Shown here one piece after another: positions 8,627 through 17,593 of a stretch of DNA of 33,192 nt. The position numbers were made by a program, and so were the translations under genes. The first letter of the stretch is position 1. Each line of letters begins with the position of its first letter. Source of the DNA: Gammaproteobacteria bacterium. GTDB taxonomy: Bacteria; Pseudomonadota; Gammaproteobacteria; Steroidobacterales; Steroidobacteraceae. The notes beneath the pieces are model-generated. The model did not search any database, was not told the DNA's origin, and saw only the letters and a program-made list of their open reading frames with translations. The DNA lies in assembly GCA_028293725.1 (NCBI GenBank), contig JAQGOE010000182.1, forward strand, positions 1-33,192, written 5' to 3'.

Positions 8627-9346
8627 ATGAGTACTACGGCAAGAGCCCTCCAGCGAGCAGCGGCCTCAGCGCCCCTCACACTGGCACCGCTGAATGCAAC
8701 GAGTCTGCGCGATCAGGCCTACGCCCTTCTGAAATCCGCGATTGCGGATACAGACATCTACAACCCCAGTCAGGAGTTGCGACTCGACGAGCGACAGCTT
8801 ACGAAGGCGCTCGGAGTGAGCCGTACGCCGATTCGCGAAGCGTTGTCGCTTCTCGAGCAGGAAGGGTTCATCCGTACGATTCCGCGCCGTGGCATCTACA
8901 TCATTCGCAAGTCGAAGCGCGAAATCATCGAAATGATCCAGATGTGGGCCGCGTTGGAATCGATGGCCGCGCGGCTTGCGACGCTGCATGCGCCTGATTC
9001 GGAAATCGCCAAGCTGCGGCATCTGTTCGATGAGTTCCGCAATTCGCCGCCCTCCGAGCATCTGGATGAGTATTCCGACGCCAACATCGCGTTCCACACG
9101 GAAGTAATCCGCCTCGGCGGGTCGCAGATGATCGTGGATGCCACCCGCAATCTATTGCTCCATGTTCGAGCGATCCGACGCGCGACCATAACCCAAAGTG
9201 ACCGAGCTTCGCGCTCGATCATCGATCACCTGAAGATCATCGAAGCCCTCGAGAAGCGGGACACGGAGTTGGCGGAGCGGCTGGCTCGTCAGCACACGCT
9301 CGACCTTGCTACTCACGTCGATCGCTACTGCGACTTTCTCGGCTAG
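8627..9346 (+). CDS. GntR-family transcriptional regulator, FCD (FadR-type) subfamily
   Basis: This 239-residue DNA-binding regulator has an N-terminal winged helix (about 25-90) with the GntR signature LTKALGVSRTPIREALSLLEQEGFI and the wing RRGIYI. An all-helical FCD ligand domain (about 95-235) follows, with the spaced Asp/His positions (NIAFHTEV, DHLKIIEAL, RQHTLDLATHV) typical of metal-assisted carboxylate sensing. GAGAGG precedes the ATG at 8627; a GTG one codon earlier (8624) is the alternative start. It lies divergent from the acyl-CoA/antiporter operon and is the obvious candidate to control it in response to a carboxylic acid. Whether it represses or activates is not known. Confidence 0.88.
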   Translation: MSTTARALQRAAASAPLTLAPLNATSLRDQAYALLKSAIADTDIYNPSQELRLDERQLTKALGVSRTPIREALSLLEQEGFIRTIPRRGIYIIRKSKREIIEMIQMWAALESMAARLATLHAPDSEIAKLRHLFDEFRNSPPSEHLDEYSDANIAFHTEVIRLGGSQMIVDATRNLLLHVRAIRRATITQSDRASRSIIDHLKIIEALEKRDTELAERLARQHTLDLATHVDRYCDFLG

Positions 9347-9356
9347 CATCCGAATC

Positions 9357-11246
9357 TCAGCGAGCGCCGCGTCCCCACTCACCGATGGTGGGGAATACAA
9401 CGTCGTGCTCTGACTCGCGCAAATACTCTTCGCGGCGACTGACCGCGACAGATCCCTCGAGCGCACGAGGCGCCACGATCTGCACGCTGGCGCGGACGTC
9501 GGGATCGGCAAGCGCCATTTCCAACGCCTCACGGTCGACGAGCACTGGCATGCCGGCGGTGATGCGCAGGTAGATACGCCCGGTCGCCTGCTCGGCAAAG
9601 ACGACCTCGCGAAATCCCTCGATGCACCTCTTTAGAAATCTCACATTGTGCTCGGGCGCCAGCAGGCGAGGATCCGGGTACAGTGACTGAGGATTCGCCG
9701 CATCGACATTCACTCGCCCGTAGCGCTCGATGTTGAGAATACCCGTGACATCCAACACATGGAATCTGTCGTTGTAACCGAAGGCCACCGTGCGGGGAAG
9801 GTCGCCGAGAAGCACGCTGTTGTCCAGAAACTCGAAATGAATGCGTTTGTCGTTGCGGCGAACCCAGGTGAAGAACACGTTGGGCATGCCGGTGTAGGCC
9901 TCGACGCTGTGAGCCAGTGTGTCGTCCACCGCCTTATAGCGGCCCACCTCGAGTCCTCGTTTCCAGGCACGCTCGACCAACAGCTCGGGCGGAGTGATCA
10001 TGAAGAACAGGTGGAGGGAATGGCCGAAGCGGGTCAACAGGTTGCTGCCCGCCTCGTCCGAGTCGGCGGCGAAGCTGTCAAATCGGAACCGGTCGATCAA
10101 CAGGTGGGACATCTCCCCGCGCTGGTGTTTGCCCGCCATGTAGCGGTCGAGCTTTTGATCGACAATCTGCAGTTCCTCCGAGGTCAGGGCACCGGCGTAC
10201 TTGTAGGCACTCCCCAGCGAGCCATAATCGAGCAGCTGCTTGCGCCAGATGTCCGGGCTGATGAGCGCGAAATCGCTCCAGCGCACGCCGAGGGCTCCCG
10301 CGAGCCGCTTTTGCAGCGGCCGCAATGTGCTCTTTCCCGAAGCGGATGGCCCCTTGGTGTTGATGACGATGGGCCGCTCCTGCCGCGGCAACAACTCATA
10401 ACCCTCCTCCCGAGCCGCGTGCCGGAGAATGGAATCGAGGCTTTGCCCGATCACTTCGCTCCCATGGATATTGCAGGCCATGTCGGTCGCGAGTGAGCCA
10501 ATCACCGCGCGCGTACCCCAGGCGTGCCCCTGCACCGAGAACAGTGCCGACATGACACGTGCGAGGCATCGGTAACTCACACTGTGAATAGCTTCTTTCG
10601 CAGCGCCGGCTCGGCGCTCGCATTCGGCAATCTCCGCAAGACCCCAGCCACCCTGGCTTGCGCAGACCTGGCGCACTTCGCGACGACCAGTGAGGCGTGC
10701 CGCCCATCTCAACATCGATGACTGTGTCGGAGCCGCCACCATAGTCACCGCGCCAGCCATGACATCGGAAAGCGCGGCATCGATGGATGATGCCAATTGC
10801 CGGCGGATTGTTGCAAAAGCCGCGGTAATGTCCGCCATCCGTGGATCGAGATAACCTGCCAGGAGCCGCCGCGTCATCTCGCGAAAATTGATGCCGAGGT
10901 CTTCAATCCGCGATCCGTCCGGCACCGACAAGTCGGCGGTGACGCGCACCAGGACTTCATGCAGGACCAGTCTTTGGGGTCGAAACGCGACGAGATCTCC
11001 GAGCGCGAACCCGGTCAGCGTCTGCAGCTCGATCGCACTCGCAACCGGAGTAAACACGTTCTCCGGGCGGAAGATCGTGCATAGCGCCCGCAGCTCCACC
11101 GGCAACTGCGACTGGATGCCAGGGTTCCAGGGGCCGGATTCTTCGGCGGGTATATCCGTAACCATCGAAGCCGTTGTCCACCAACTCCGGGCGGAAAGCA
11201 AGACGGGCGGCGGACCGATGCCATCCCGGAGGCCAGTGAATCCCAT
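9357..11246 (-). CDS. P-loop kinase-like protein with zeta-toxin-like domain and unknown N-terminal region
   Basis: This 629-residue protein has about 285 N-terminal residues I cannot assign. A P-loop NTPase follows, with Walker A GPSASGKST at 299-307. The next block (ISPDIWRKQLLDYGSLGSAYKYAGALTS, then LIDRFRFDSF, then PPELLVERAWKRGLEVGRY) has the layout of zeta-toxin/AAA_33 small-molecule kinases: an Asp after strand 2, and a helix rich in basic residues. The C-terminal part carries further beta-rich sequence. It would phosphorylate a small substrate, but none can be named. The start at 11246 has GAGG 5 nt upstream; Met28 is an alternative without a clear ribosome site. It converges with the GntR gene (10 nt apart) and diverges from the aldo/keto reductase. 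No antitoxin-like partner is adjacent. Confidence 0.65.
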   Translation of the reverse strand: MGFTGLRDGIGPPPVLLSARSWWTTASMVTDIPAEESGPWNPGIQSQLPVELRALCTIFRPENVFTPVASAIELQTLTGFALGDLVAFRPQRLVLHEVLVRVTADLSVPDGSRIEDLGINFREMTRRLLAGYLDPRMADITAAFATIRRQLASSIDAALSDVMAGAVTMVAAPTQSSMLRWAARLTGRREVRQVCASQGGWGLAEIAECERRAGAAKEAIHSVSYRCLARVMSALFSVQGHAWGTRAVIGSLATDMACNIHGSEVIGQSLDSILRHAAREEGYELLPRQERPIVINTKGPSASGKSTLRPLQKRLAGALGVRWSDFALISPDIWRKQLLDYGSLGSAYKYAGALTSEELQIVDQKLDRYMAGKHQRGEMSHLLIDRFRFDSFAADSDEAGSNLLTRFGHSLHLFFMITPPELLVERAWKRGLEVGRYKAVDDTLAHSVEAYTGMPNVFFTWVRRNDKRIHFEFLDNSVLLGDLPRTVAFGYNDRFHVLDVTGILNIERYGRVNVDAANPQSLYPDPRLLAPEHNVRFLKRCIEGFREVVFAEQATGRIYLRITAGMPVLVDREALEMALADPDVRASVQIVAPRALEGSVAVSRREEYLRESEHDVVFPTIGEWGRGAR

Positions 11247-11312
11247 AGCGCCTCGGGCCAGAAATACGGCAAACTACCCAAGATCGTCGGCCCTTTACCG
11301 GATGTTCAAGCG

Positions 11313-12308
11313 ATGTTGAGACTTCCCACGCGGGCGTTGGGCCCTTTCACGGTCTCGAGCCTCGGGCTCGGTTGTATGAACCTGAACCATGCGTATGGCG
11401 CGCCCCCTACCGCGGAAGTCAGTGCACAGCTTCTGTTGCATGCCCTGGAGCGCGGCGTAACACTGTTCGATACGGCGCCCCTTTACGGCGGTGGAGAGAA
11501 TGAGAAGCTCCTGGGCAATACGTTAGCCCCGCATCGCTCCAACTTCACCCTGGCCAGCAAGGCGGGGCTGTACATCCTGAATGGCAAGCGCGTGATCGAC
11601 GGCCGGCCAGAAACCATCAGGGAGCAGATGGATCTGAGTTTGGGTCGTCTGCAAACCGACTGCGTGGATCTTCTTTATCTGCATCGTTGGGATAAGAAGG
11701 TCCCCATCGAGGACAGCGTCGGTGCGATGGGAGAGTTGGTGCGCGCGGGCAAAGCGCGCGCACTGGGGTTATCGGAGGTTTCCGCGGAAAGCGTCATGCG
11801 GGCGCACGCTGTGCACCCGATTTCGGCCGTGCAAACAGAATACTCGCTGTGGACCCGTAACGCTGAGCTCGGGGTGCTCGAGGCTTGCCGGAAAATTGGT
11901 GCTACTTTTGTTGCCTTCAGCCCGCTCGCACGCGGCTGGCTCACGAATACCCTGCAGCTGAGCGACCTCGGGACCGCCGACATCCGCAGAGGCATGCCCC
12001 GCTTCAAGAGTGAAAACTTCGTACAGAATCGAACGGTGCTGGAAGAGTTCGTGCGCCTGGGGGGCGCAGTCGGTTGTACCCCAGGGCAACTCGCGCTGGC
12101 GTGGCTGTTGAATCGGGCTCCGCACATCGTGCCCATTCCCGGGACTCGGAGCGTGGCTCATTTCGACGAGAACCTGGGGGCGATCGGGGTCCAACTGGAT
12201 AGCGACGTCCTCGAGCGGCTGGATCGGCTCTTCGAGGTCGGGAAGATTGCCGGCGATCGATATCCTCCGGCGACGCAAGCGGAGATCGATACCGAAGAGT
12301 TTGCGTGA
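11313..12308 (+). CDS. Aldo/keto reductase
   Basis: This 331-residue (alpha/beta)8-barrel oxidoreductase should reduce carbonyl compounds with NADPH. The AKR tetrad is visible: Asp53 and Tyr58 in LFDTAPLYGG, Lys83 in ASKAG, and His124 in LYLHRW. The C-terminal cofactor-binding segment PIPGTRSVAHFDENLGA is also present. Length and motifs match the AKR13-like class rather than the shorter AKR5 group. The start ATG lies 66 bp from the divergent kinase-like gene, and the ribosome site is weak. The natural substrate is not evident. The gene ends 94 nt before the TonB receptor and is separated from it by the Mo-box-like palindrome, so the two are probably regulated independently. Confidence 0.88.
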   Translation: MLRLPTRALGPFTVSSLGLGCMNLNHAYGAPPTAEVSAQLLLHALERGVTLFDTAPLYGGGENEKLLGNTLAPHRSNFTLASKAGLYILNGKRVIDGRPETIREQMDLSLGRLQTDCVDLLYLHRWDKKVPIEDSVGAMGELVRAGKARALGLSEVSAESVMRAHAVHPISAVQTEYSLWTRNAELGVLEACRKIGATFVAFSPLARGWLTNTLQLSDLGTADIRRGMPRFKSENFVQNRTVLEEFVRLGGAVGCTPGQLALAWLLNRAPHIVPIPGTRSVAHFDENLGAIGVQLDSDVLERLDRLFEVGKIAGDRYPPATQAEIDTEEFA

Positions 12309-12363
12309 GGGCATAGGCCACTCCCCTACCACGGCAACTTCATAGGAGGCGGAATCGCTTATA

Positions 12364-12395
12364 CTTTCGCTATATACACTGGAATATAGCGAAAG
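12364..12395. promoter_or_regulatory. Perfect 12-bp inverted repeat resembling a ModE (molybdate) box
   Basis: CTTTCGCTATAT at 12364-12375 and its exact reverse complement ATATAGCGAAAG at 12384-12395 flank 8 nt. The core CGCTATAT-N8-ATATAGCG matches the pattern of ModE sites as I know them (CG-TATA arms around a 6-8 bp spacer). A TATACT -10-like hexamer (12360-12365) overlaps the left arm, and the right arm ends 7 nt before the receptor ATG. Bound ModE would cover promoter and ribosome entry. The following genes (TonB receptor, ModA-like protein) support this reading. Confidence 0.72.
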
Positions 12396-12402
12396 ATTTC
12401 CA

Positions 12403-14529
12403 ATGAAAATCGACTCTGCCCGTTCCGCCTCTACTCTTTTCACCGCGCTTCTTACCGTCGCCGCAGCACTCCCAGTAGCCGCTGCAGACGACACCACACT
12501 CGACAAGGTCACGATTGTCGGTAATCACACGGCGGATTACCGAACCGAGGACGTCCAGGTCGGTCCCCTGGGACCCCGGCCTGTAATGGATCTGCCTTAC
12601 TCCATTGATGTCGTGCCCGACCGCCTGAGTATCGTGCAGCAACTGAAGAGTGTACGGGACGTGTTCCGCTACCTGCCCTCCGTGCAGGGAGAAAACATCC
12701 GCCCGCAGACGCGCGGCCTGCAGGCGGGAGTCGTGCAGAACACGCTCATCGACGGCATGAATATCGCCGCCACGACCGACTACCCGGTGGAACAGTTCGA
12801 TCGCATCGAAGTCCTGAATGGCCTTGCCGGCGCCATCTTCGGGCCGGCAAGTCCGGCTGGCACCTTCAACTACGTTCTGAAACGGCCGACACCCGAGCCC
12901 TATAGAAGCGTCACCCTGGGCTATGCGACACAAAGCTCCGCGCTCGCAGTCGTTGATGTCGGTGACTCTCTGGGGGACACCGTTGGCGAGGGTAAACGCT
13001 TCGGTTATAGATTGAATGCGGTCGCCGACCGGGGCGAAGGTTACGTGCAATTCAGCCGCCTGGAGCGAACGTTGCTCAGTCTCGCGCTCGACTTCAGGTT
13101 GACGCAGGACACTCGAGTCGAGCTCGACGGCAGCCGCTACCACTACGTCGACCTGGGTTACCCCGGCACGTTCGCGGTCGCCAGCAATGTTCGCTTTCCG
13201 AGCGCTCCCGATCCTAAAGAGGTCGGTCTCGGTCAACCCTATGGCGGCGATGATAACGTCACCAAAACCTGGAGCGGACGTCTGATCCACGACTTTGGCG
13301 CCGACTGGCATGCAACGGCCGGCATTCTGCAGCAGGACAGCGATCGCGCCTCGACGGTTCCGACCAACCTCCTGACAAACAACACCGGCGCCTACACGAC
13401 CACGGCCGCGACCACCACGTTCAGTCTCGACCGCCTCGTCAGCAACCGCTTCGCGCTCGACGGACACCTCGCCACCGGGCCATTCACGCACGACCTGCTG
13501 CTCGCCAACACCGGCTTCAATTGGGTGCGTTACTCGCCGTATCAGACCGGTGCGATCACACTTGGCAAAGGCAATCTCGCCGCTCCGGTTATCTTTCCCG
13601 AGCCCGTGTTTCCCGATTTCCAGTCTCGCTACAAGGCGCTCGTCACCCGTCAGCAATCGGTGATGTTAGGCGACACGGTCGGGTGGGGCGAGCAGTGGTC
13701 GCTCGGCGTCATCGAGAGCGAGAGCTGGATCAAGGTTCGCAACCTGAACAGGACCGGCGCGGCCATCAGCCGTTATGACGACAGCGGCATCAGCTCCAAC
13801 GCGACCCTGTCTTATAAGCCGCAGACGCACATGACGGTGTACGTCTCGTATGCAGACAGTCTGCAACAAGGAGATATCGCACCCCAGGGCCCGCTCAATG
13901 CGGGGGTAGCGCTTGCGCCTTACCGGAGCAAGCAGGAGGAAATGGGCTACAAGGTAGAACTCGGACGCCTGGAACTGATGGCGGACGTCTTCCGCATCCG
14001 GCGTCCCTATGCCGTCATCGCCGCGAATGTCTTCCAGGTGCAGGGGCAGCAGGTCAATGACGGGATAGAGCTGTCTGCCCGCGGAGCGGTGACCGACGAC
14101 CTCGCGATCTTTGGCGGCGTAACCTACCTCGATCCCACCGTAACGCACACCGGGGTTGCCACTACTGATGACAAACAGGTTCTCGGTTTGTCCAAGCTCG
14201 TTGGCAGTCTGTTGCTCGACTATCGTATCCCAATGCTGCCGGGTCTTGCGGCCAGTTTGCATGTCACCCACGACTCGAGCCGTTATGGGGACAATGCCAA
14301 CACCTACCGTGTCGCAGGCTATACGACTACGGATATCGGCGTGCGCTATCTCACTCGCTTGTGGAATACGGCCGTCACGTGGAATCTCGCGGTCGACAAC
14401 ATTACCAACAGACACTACTGGGCCCTTATCACTCCGGCGGGGCAGAATGGCTACACTGGCCTTGGCAACGGTAACGGTACGTTAGGTGCACCGCGGATGG
14501 TGCATGCGGATATGCAAGTGGAGTTTTGA
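12403..14529 (+). CDS. TonB-dependent outer-membrane receptor, probably for a molybdate complex
   Basis: This 708-residue protein has a signal peptide (ending about PVAAAD at 30) and a TonB-box-like segment (LDKVTIVG). A plug domain follows (about 50-150), with RPVMDLPYSIDVVPDRL, then DVFRYLPSVQG, and VEQFDRIEVLNGLAGAIFG. A 22-strand-type barrel ends in an aromatic residue (DMQVEF). It is classed with siderophore receptors and would import a chelated ion with TonB/ExbBD energy. A ModE-like palindrome stands directly upstream. A ModA-like binding protein starts 3 nt after its stop. Together these suggest the cargo is molybdate or tungstate, perhaps as a metallophore complex, rather than iron. 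No strong ribosome site is seen; GCGAAAG in the palindrome is the nearest purine run. Confidence 0.85.
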   Translation: MKIDSARSASTLFTALLTVAAALPVAAADDTTLDKVTIVGNHTADYRTEDVQVGPLGPRPVMDLPYSIDVVPDRLSIVQQLKSVRDVFRYLPSVQGENIRPQTRGLQAGVVQNTLIDGMNIAATTDYPVEQFDRIEVLNGLAGAIFGPASPAGTFNYVLKRPTPEPYRSVTLGYATQSSALAVVDVGDSLGDTVGEGKRFGYRLNAVADRGEGYVQFSRLERTLLSLALDFRLTQDTRVELDGSRYHYVDLGYPGTFAVASNVRFPSAPDPKEVGLGQPYGGDDNVTKTWSGRLIHDFGADWHATAGILQQDSDRASTVPTNLLTNNTGAYTTTAATTTFSLDRLVSNRFALDGHLATGPFTHDLLLANTGFNWVRYSPYQTGAITLGKGNLAAPVIFPEPVFPDFQSRYKALVTRQQSVMLGDTVGWGEQWSLGVIESESWIKVRNLNRTGAAISRYDDSGISSNATLSYKPQTHMTVYVSYADSLQQGDIAPQGPLNAGVALAPYRSKQEEMGYKVELGRLELMADVFRIRRPYAVIAANVFQVQGQQVNDGIELSARGAVTDDLAIFGGVTYLDPTVTHTGVATTDDKQVLGLSKLVGSLLLDYRIPMLPGLAASLHVTHDSSRYGDNANTYRVAGYTTTDIGVRYLTRLWNTAVTWNLAVDNITNRHYWALITPAGQNGYTGLGNGNGTLGAPRMVHADMQVEF

Positions 14530-14532
14530 TAC

Positions 14533-15357
14533 ATGACACGTTTCCTGAGGATTATATGGGCCATCGTTGCGGCAGGGACGCTTACGGGCGCAAGCGCCGC
14601 TGACACATCGGAGGCGCCACTCGAGGTTTTCGCGGCCGGCAGTCTGACGGGCGCCATGACGGCCATCATCAAGCTCTACCACGAGAAAACCGGCGTCCAA
14701 GTTCAGGCGGAGTTTGGCCCCGCAGGATTGCTGCGCGAGCAGATCGAGGGCGGAGCACGACCGGACATCTTCGCGTCGGCCAACATGGCGCATCCTCAGG
14801 CGTTGGCCGACAAGGGCCTGGCCACTATTCCGACGGTCATGGCACGCAACCGAATCTGCGCCAAAGCGCTACCCAGCTTCGGACTCACGACGGCCAATGT
14901 GTTCGACCGCATGCTCGATCCGAAGATGGTCGGTATCGGCACGTCGACCCCCAAGGCCGACCCCGGTGGCGACTACGCCTGGATGGTATTCGCCAGAGCG
15001 CAGCAGGCTCGTCCGGGCGCCGGAAAAATCCTCGAAGCCAAGGCCCGGCAACTGGTGGGCGGCAAGAACAATCCGCCGGTTCCGGCCGGCCAGGACGCCA
15101 TGGCGTACTTTTTCGCGCAGCACCAGATCGACATCTCGCTCGGCTACTGCAGCTCTCGCAACACCATGCCAGATCCAAACTTCACCACCGTGGAACTGCC
15201 TCCGGAGCTGGCAGTCAATGCTGACTACGGCCTGTCGGTGCTGGGGCATCGCGAGGCGGCGTTGCGGTTTGCTCTATTCGTAATGAGTCCCGAAGCGCAG
15301 CATCTCATTGGGCTGTATGGCTTCACTCCAGTGGCGCAGTCCAAGGCTGCATTTTGA
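14533..15357 (+). CDS. ModA-like periplasmic molybdate/oxyanion-binding protein
   Basis: This 274-residue secreted protein has a signal peptide ending near GASAAD (residues 1-23). The mature start LEVFAAGSLTGAMTAIIKLYHEKTG is typical of ModA-type type-II solute-binding proteins. The first oxyanion-binding serine is in AAGSL, and FASANMAHPQALADKG supplies the second loop. DYGLSVLGHREAALRFALFVMSPEAQ is the usual C-terminal lobe signature. It starts 3 nt after the TonB receptor with GGAG inside the receptor's last codons, so translation is coupled. No ModB permease or ModC ATPase is next to it, so it must hand over to a transporter encoded elsewhere or act in another way. Confidence 0.82.
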   Translation: MTRFLRIIWAIVAAGTLTGASAADTSEAPLEVFAAGSLTGAMTAIIKLYHEKTGVQVQAEFGPAGLLREQIEGGARPDIFASANMAHPQALADKGLATIPTVMARNRICAKALPSFGLTTANVFDRMLDPKMVGIGTSTPKADPGGDYAWMVFARAQQARPGAGKILEAKARQLVGGKNNPPVPAGQDAMAYFFAQHQIDISLGYCSSRNTMPDPNFTTVELPPELAVNADYGLSVLGHREAALRFALFVMSPEAQHLIGLYGFTPVAQSKAAF

Positions 15358-15384
15358 GAATCCATCATCCAACCGGAGATCATC

Positions 15385-15786
15385 ATGCCCATCCACGACG
15401 GGGGTTGCCTGTGCGGAAAAGTCCGATTTCGGGTGACAGCGGCGGCCCTGGACTGCGGTTATTGTCACTGCCGGATGTGTCAGCGTAATTCCGGCGCGCC
15501 GGTTGTCGCATGGACTACCTTTCCGTCGACGGGCTTCGCCTGGACCGCTGGAAATGCTGCCGAGTATCCCTCCTCCGCTCATGCTACAAGGTGTTTTTGC
15601 GCATCTTGCGGTAGTTACCTGGTGTTCTCCAGCACAAAATCGCCCGAGGAGATCAGTGTGAATACGGCTTCGTTCGACACTCCGGAAGTTTTTCCGCCCC
15701 GCAAGCACATCTTCGTGGAAAGCCGGATTCCGTGGTTTCATACAGCGGACGAACTGCCCGAGAATGTTGGTTACGGAGCCGGGTGA
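15385..15786 (+). CDS. GFA-family (glutathione-dependent formaldehyde-activating-like) zinc protein
   Basis: This 133-residue protein carries the cysteine pattern of the GFA/CENP-V fold: GGCLCGKVRF (Cys8, Cys10), GYCHCRMCQ (Cys27, Cys29, Cys32) and CFCASCGSYL (Cys72, Cys75), which bind two zinc ions. The founding enzyme was proposed to add glutathione to formaldehyde, but most members have no proven activity. GGAG lies upstream of the ATG. It is 27 nt downstream of the ModA-like gene and on the same strand, so it may be read from the same transcript, although no functional link is obvious. The sequence is complete. Confidence 0.85.
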   Translation: MPIHDGGCLCGKVRFRVTAAALDCGYCHCRMCQRNSGAPVVAWTTFPSTGFAWTAGNAAEYPSSAHATRCFCASCGSYLVFSSTKSPEEISVNTASFDTPEVFPPRKHIFVESRIPWFHTADELPENVGYGAG

Positions 15787-15970
15787 GGCGGCCGGAGCGC
15801 GTAACGGATAATGCAACACGGGGCCCCCATCACTGCTTTGACCAAGGTTGTCCGGTAGGCAGCCAACTCCGCCGCCGTCCGGGATCATTTTTTGCTGCGA
15901 CTCCAACCTGGGCTTCGCCACCGCAGGGGGGTTATTCGGTTTGGCCAGTGAAAAACGACTTCCCATATAG

Positions 15971-17593
15971 ATGAGTCGAATGGCAATTCCGTCACCTGGA
16001 GTGCTCCTGATCGGGCCGTACGACCCGCATTGCGGGGAATACACCTTTCTTGCACCCCCGCTGGGCGTCTGGCGTTTGGCGGGTGTCCTCGAAGCCGCAG
16101 GCGTACGCACCAAGGTCTTCGATCCGAACTGCTGCGCAGGACCGCCGCAGCGCGCGTTGGAACGAGAGGTGCTGCGCGGCGACTGGGATGTCATCGGTGT
16201 TTCCACGACGGGGATGACCCTTAAGTTCGATCTCGAGCTGGCCCATCTCGTGCGCCGATTTGCACCCGACGCCATGATTGTCGCCGGCGGTATGGAGGCG
16301 ACGTTTCGCCCGGAAATCGTGTTCGAGCTCGGGCCATTTGATCTCATCGTGCTCGGAGAAGGCGAGCGACCGATGCTCGAGATTGCGAGGCGACTGCGTG
16401 CCGGCGAATCGATGGGTGGCATCGCCGGGACTGCCGAGCACAGGCCGGATGGGACGCTCCTGAGGCTCCCGCAGCGTGCTCTCGATCATGCGGAGCTGCG
16501 CAGCGCGATCCGCAGCACGCCTTACGAAAAGATGCCCTACAGCGACTACTGGGATCGGCTCGAGCGCGCCTACCGTGTCGGCGCTCTGCCGAGCAAGGCT
16601 GCCCGCGAGGCACAGCTCGCCGAGATCCGCTCTGTCCGTCTGATCACACTCAACTACTGCCCGATGGGCTGCAGCTTCTGTTCCTCCACGAACTTCCTGC
16701 ACGAAGCGCAAGGCAGCGTGGCGGCCCTTGCGCGCCTCGAAGCGGACGAATGTATGAGCATGATCACACGTATCGTGGCCACGCACCCGCGAGTGCGCAC
16801 GATCATTTTTCAGGACGACATATTCGTATTTACAAAGGATCGGCGCATTTTGCCCCTGTGCGCGGCGATCGAAGCGGCGAAGCAAAGTGGCGCGATTCCG
16901 CGGCAGCTGCAATTCATCAGCACAAACCGCATCGATGCCATGTCATTCGAGCGCCTGTCTGCCATGCGCCGTGCCGGATTTCGGGTGCTGGGCTTCGGCA
17001 TCGAGAATTTCTCGAAGAACACACTCAGCGAGTTCAACAAGGCGCAGATCCATCGCCACATCGAACCGATGTTGACCACGGCACTCGATCAAGGCATCAC
17101 GCCATTTCTCGATCTCATTCTGACTTCACCGCGCAGCACCATGCAGGACCTCGCCGAGACCCTGCGCGAAGCCCATCGTTGGCTGCAGCGCGGCTGCGAG
17201 ATTGGAATGTATCCCTACGTGATTCCGTTTTCCGGTGCCGCGCTGGCGCGCGACCCCGAGTTGAGTGCACACACGGTGTACGCGGAGCGTCACGTCGCAG
17301 GAACAGATGTCACTTGGAAGCAGCCCGTCAAGATTTTGCCCATAGATCCCACGGTGCGGGCGGCGATACTGCAGATCGAGCAGGACTTCGACGCGGCATT
17401 AATCTCCCTTCAGCAGCAGGTGGCTCATCTGCCGTCGCGTGTGCGCTCGCTTGTCTGGATCCTGTGCTCGTTGCCTGTCATGGCCAGGGCGGGATTTCCG
17501 ATCGCGGATGAAACCGATGTGCGCGCGGAGTTGGAGGGGCGGCTCCCGCAGGCACGGAGGGCGTCGGCGCAAGCCGCCGTCGCCAACGCGTGA
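15971..17593 (+). CDS. B12-binding-type radical SAM protein
   Basis: This 540-residue protein has an N-terminal cobalamin-binding-like Rossmann region (about 10-145: VLLIGPYDP, PPLGVWRLAGVLEAAG, DVIGVSTTGMT, IVAGGMEATFRPE). A radical SAM barrel follows, with the 4Fe-4S ligands Cys230, Cys234 and Cys237 in YCPMGCSFC. FQDDIF, STNRID and FGIENFSKNTL are standard barrel strands. Such proteins methylate or rearrange unactivated carbons, and the substrate here is unknown. It is the first gene of the nine-gene glycan operon. Its stop overlaps the GTG start of the GT2 synthase, so it probably modifies a glycan, lipid carrier or precursor. The start is uncertain: the ATG at 15980 is an alternative, and neither has a strong ribosome site. 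Confidence 0.82.
   Translation: MSRMAIPSPGVLLIGPYDPHCGEYTFLAPPLGVWRLAGVLEAAGVRTKVFDPNCCAGPPQRALEREVLRGDWDVIGVSTTGMTLKFDLELAHLVRRFAPDAMIVAGGMEATFRPEIVFELGPFDLIVLGEGERPMLEIARRLRAGESMGGIAGTAEHRPDGTLLRLPQRALDHAELRSAIRSTPYEKMPYSDYWDRLERAYRVGALPSKAAREAQLAEIRSVRLITLNYCPMGCSFCSSTNFLHEAQGSVAALARLEADECMSMITRIVATHPRVRTIIFQDDIFVFTKDRRILPLCAAIEAAKQSGAIPRQLQFISTNRIDAMSFERLSAMRRAGFRVLGFGIENFSKNTLSEFNKAQIHRHIEPMLTTALDQGITPFLDLILTSPRSTMQDLAETLREAHRWLQRGCEIGMYPYVIPFSGAALARDPELSAHTVYAERHVAGTDVTWKQPVKILPIDPTVRAAILQIEQDFDAALISLQQQVAHLPSRVRSLVWILCSLPVMARAGFPIADETDVRAELEGRLPQARRASAQAAVANA

Noticed and set aside
9357..11246. Toxin-antitoxin module
   Set aside because: The kinase is zeta-like, but both neighbours are a GntR regulator and an aldo/keto reductase; no epsilon-type antitoxin is present.
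12370..13656. Open 428-residue minus-strand frame
   Set aside because: It is the complement of the TonB receptor gene, a common artefact in GC-rich DNA, with no motif of its own.
15732..15974. Possible small gene between the GFA protein and the radical SAM gene
   Set aside because: It begins inside the GFA gene in another frame and shows no ribosome site or domain; the gap 15787-15970 holds nothing I can name.
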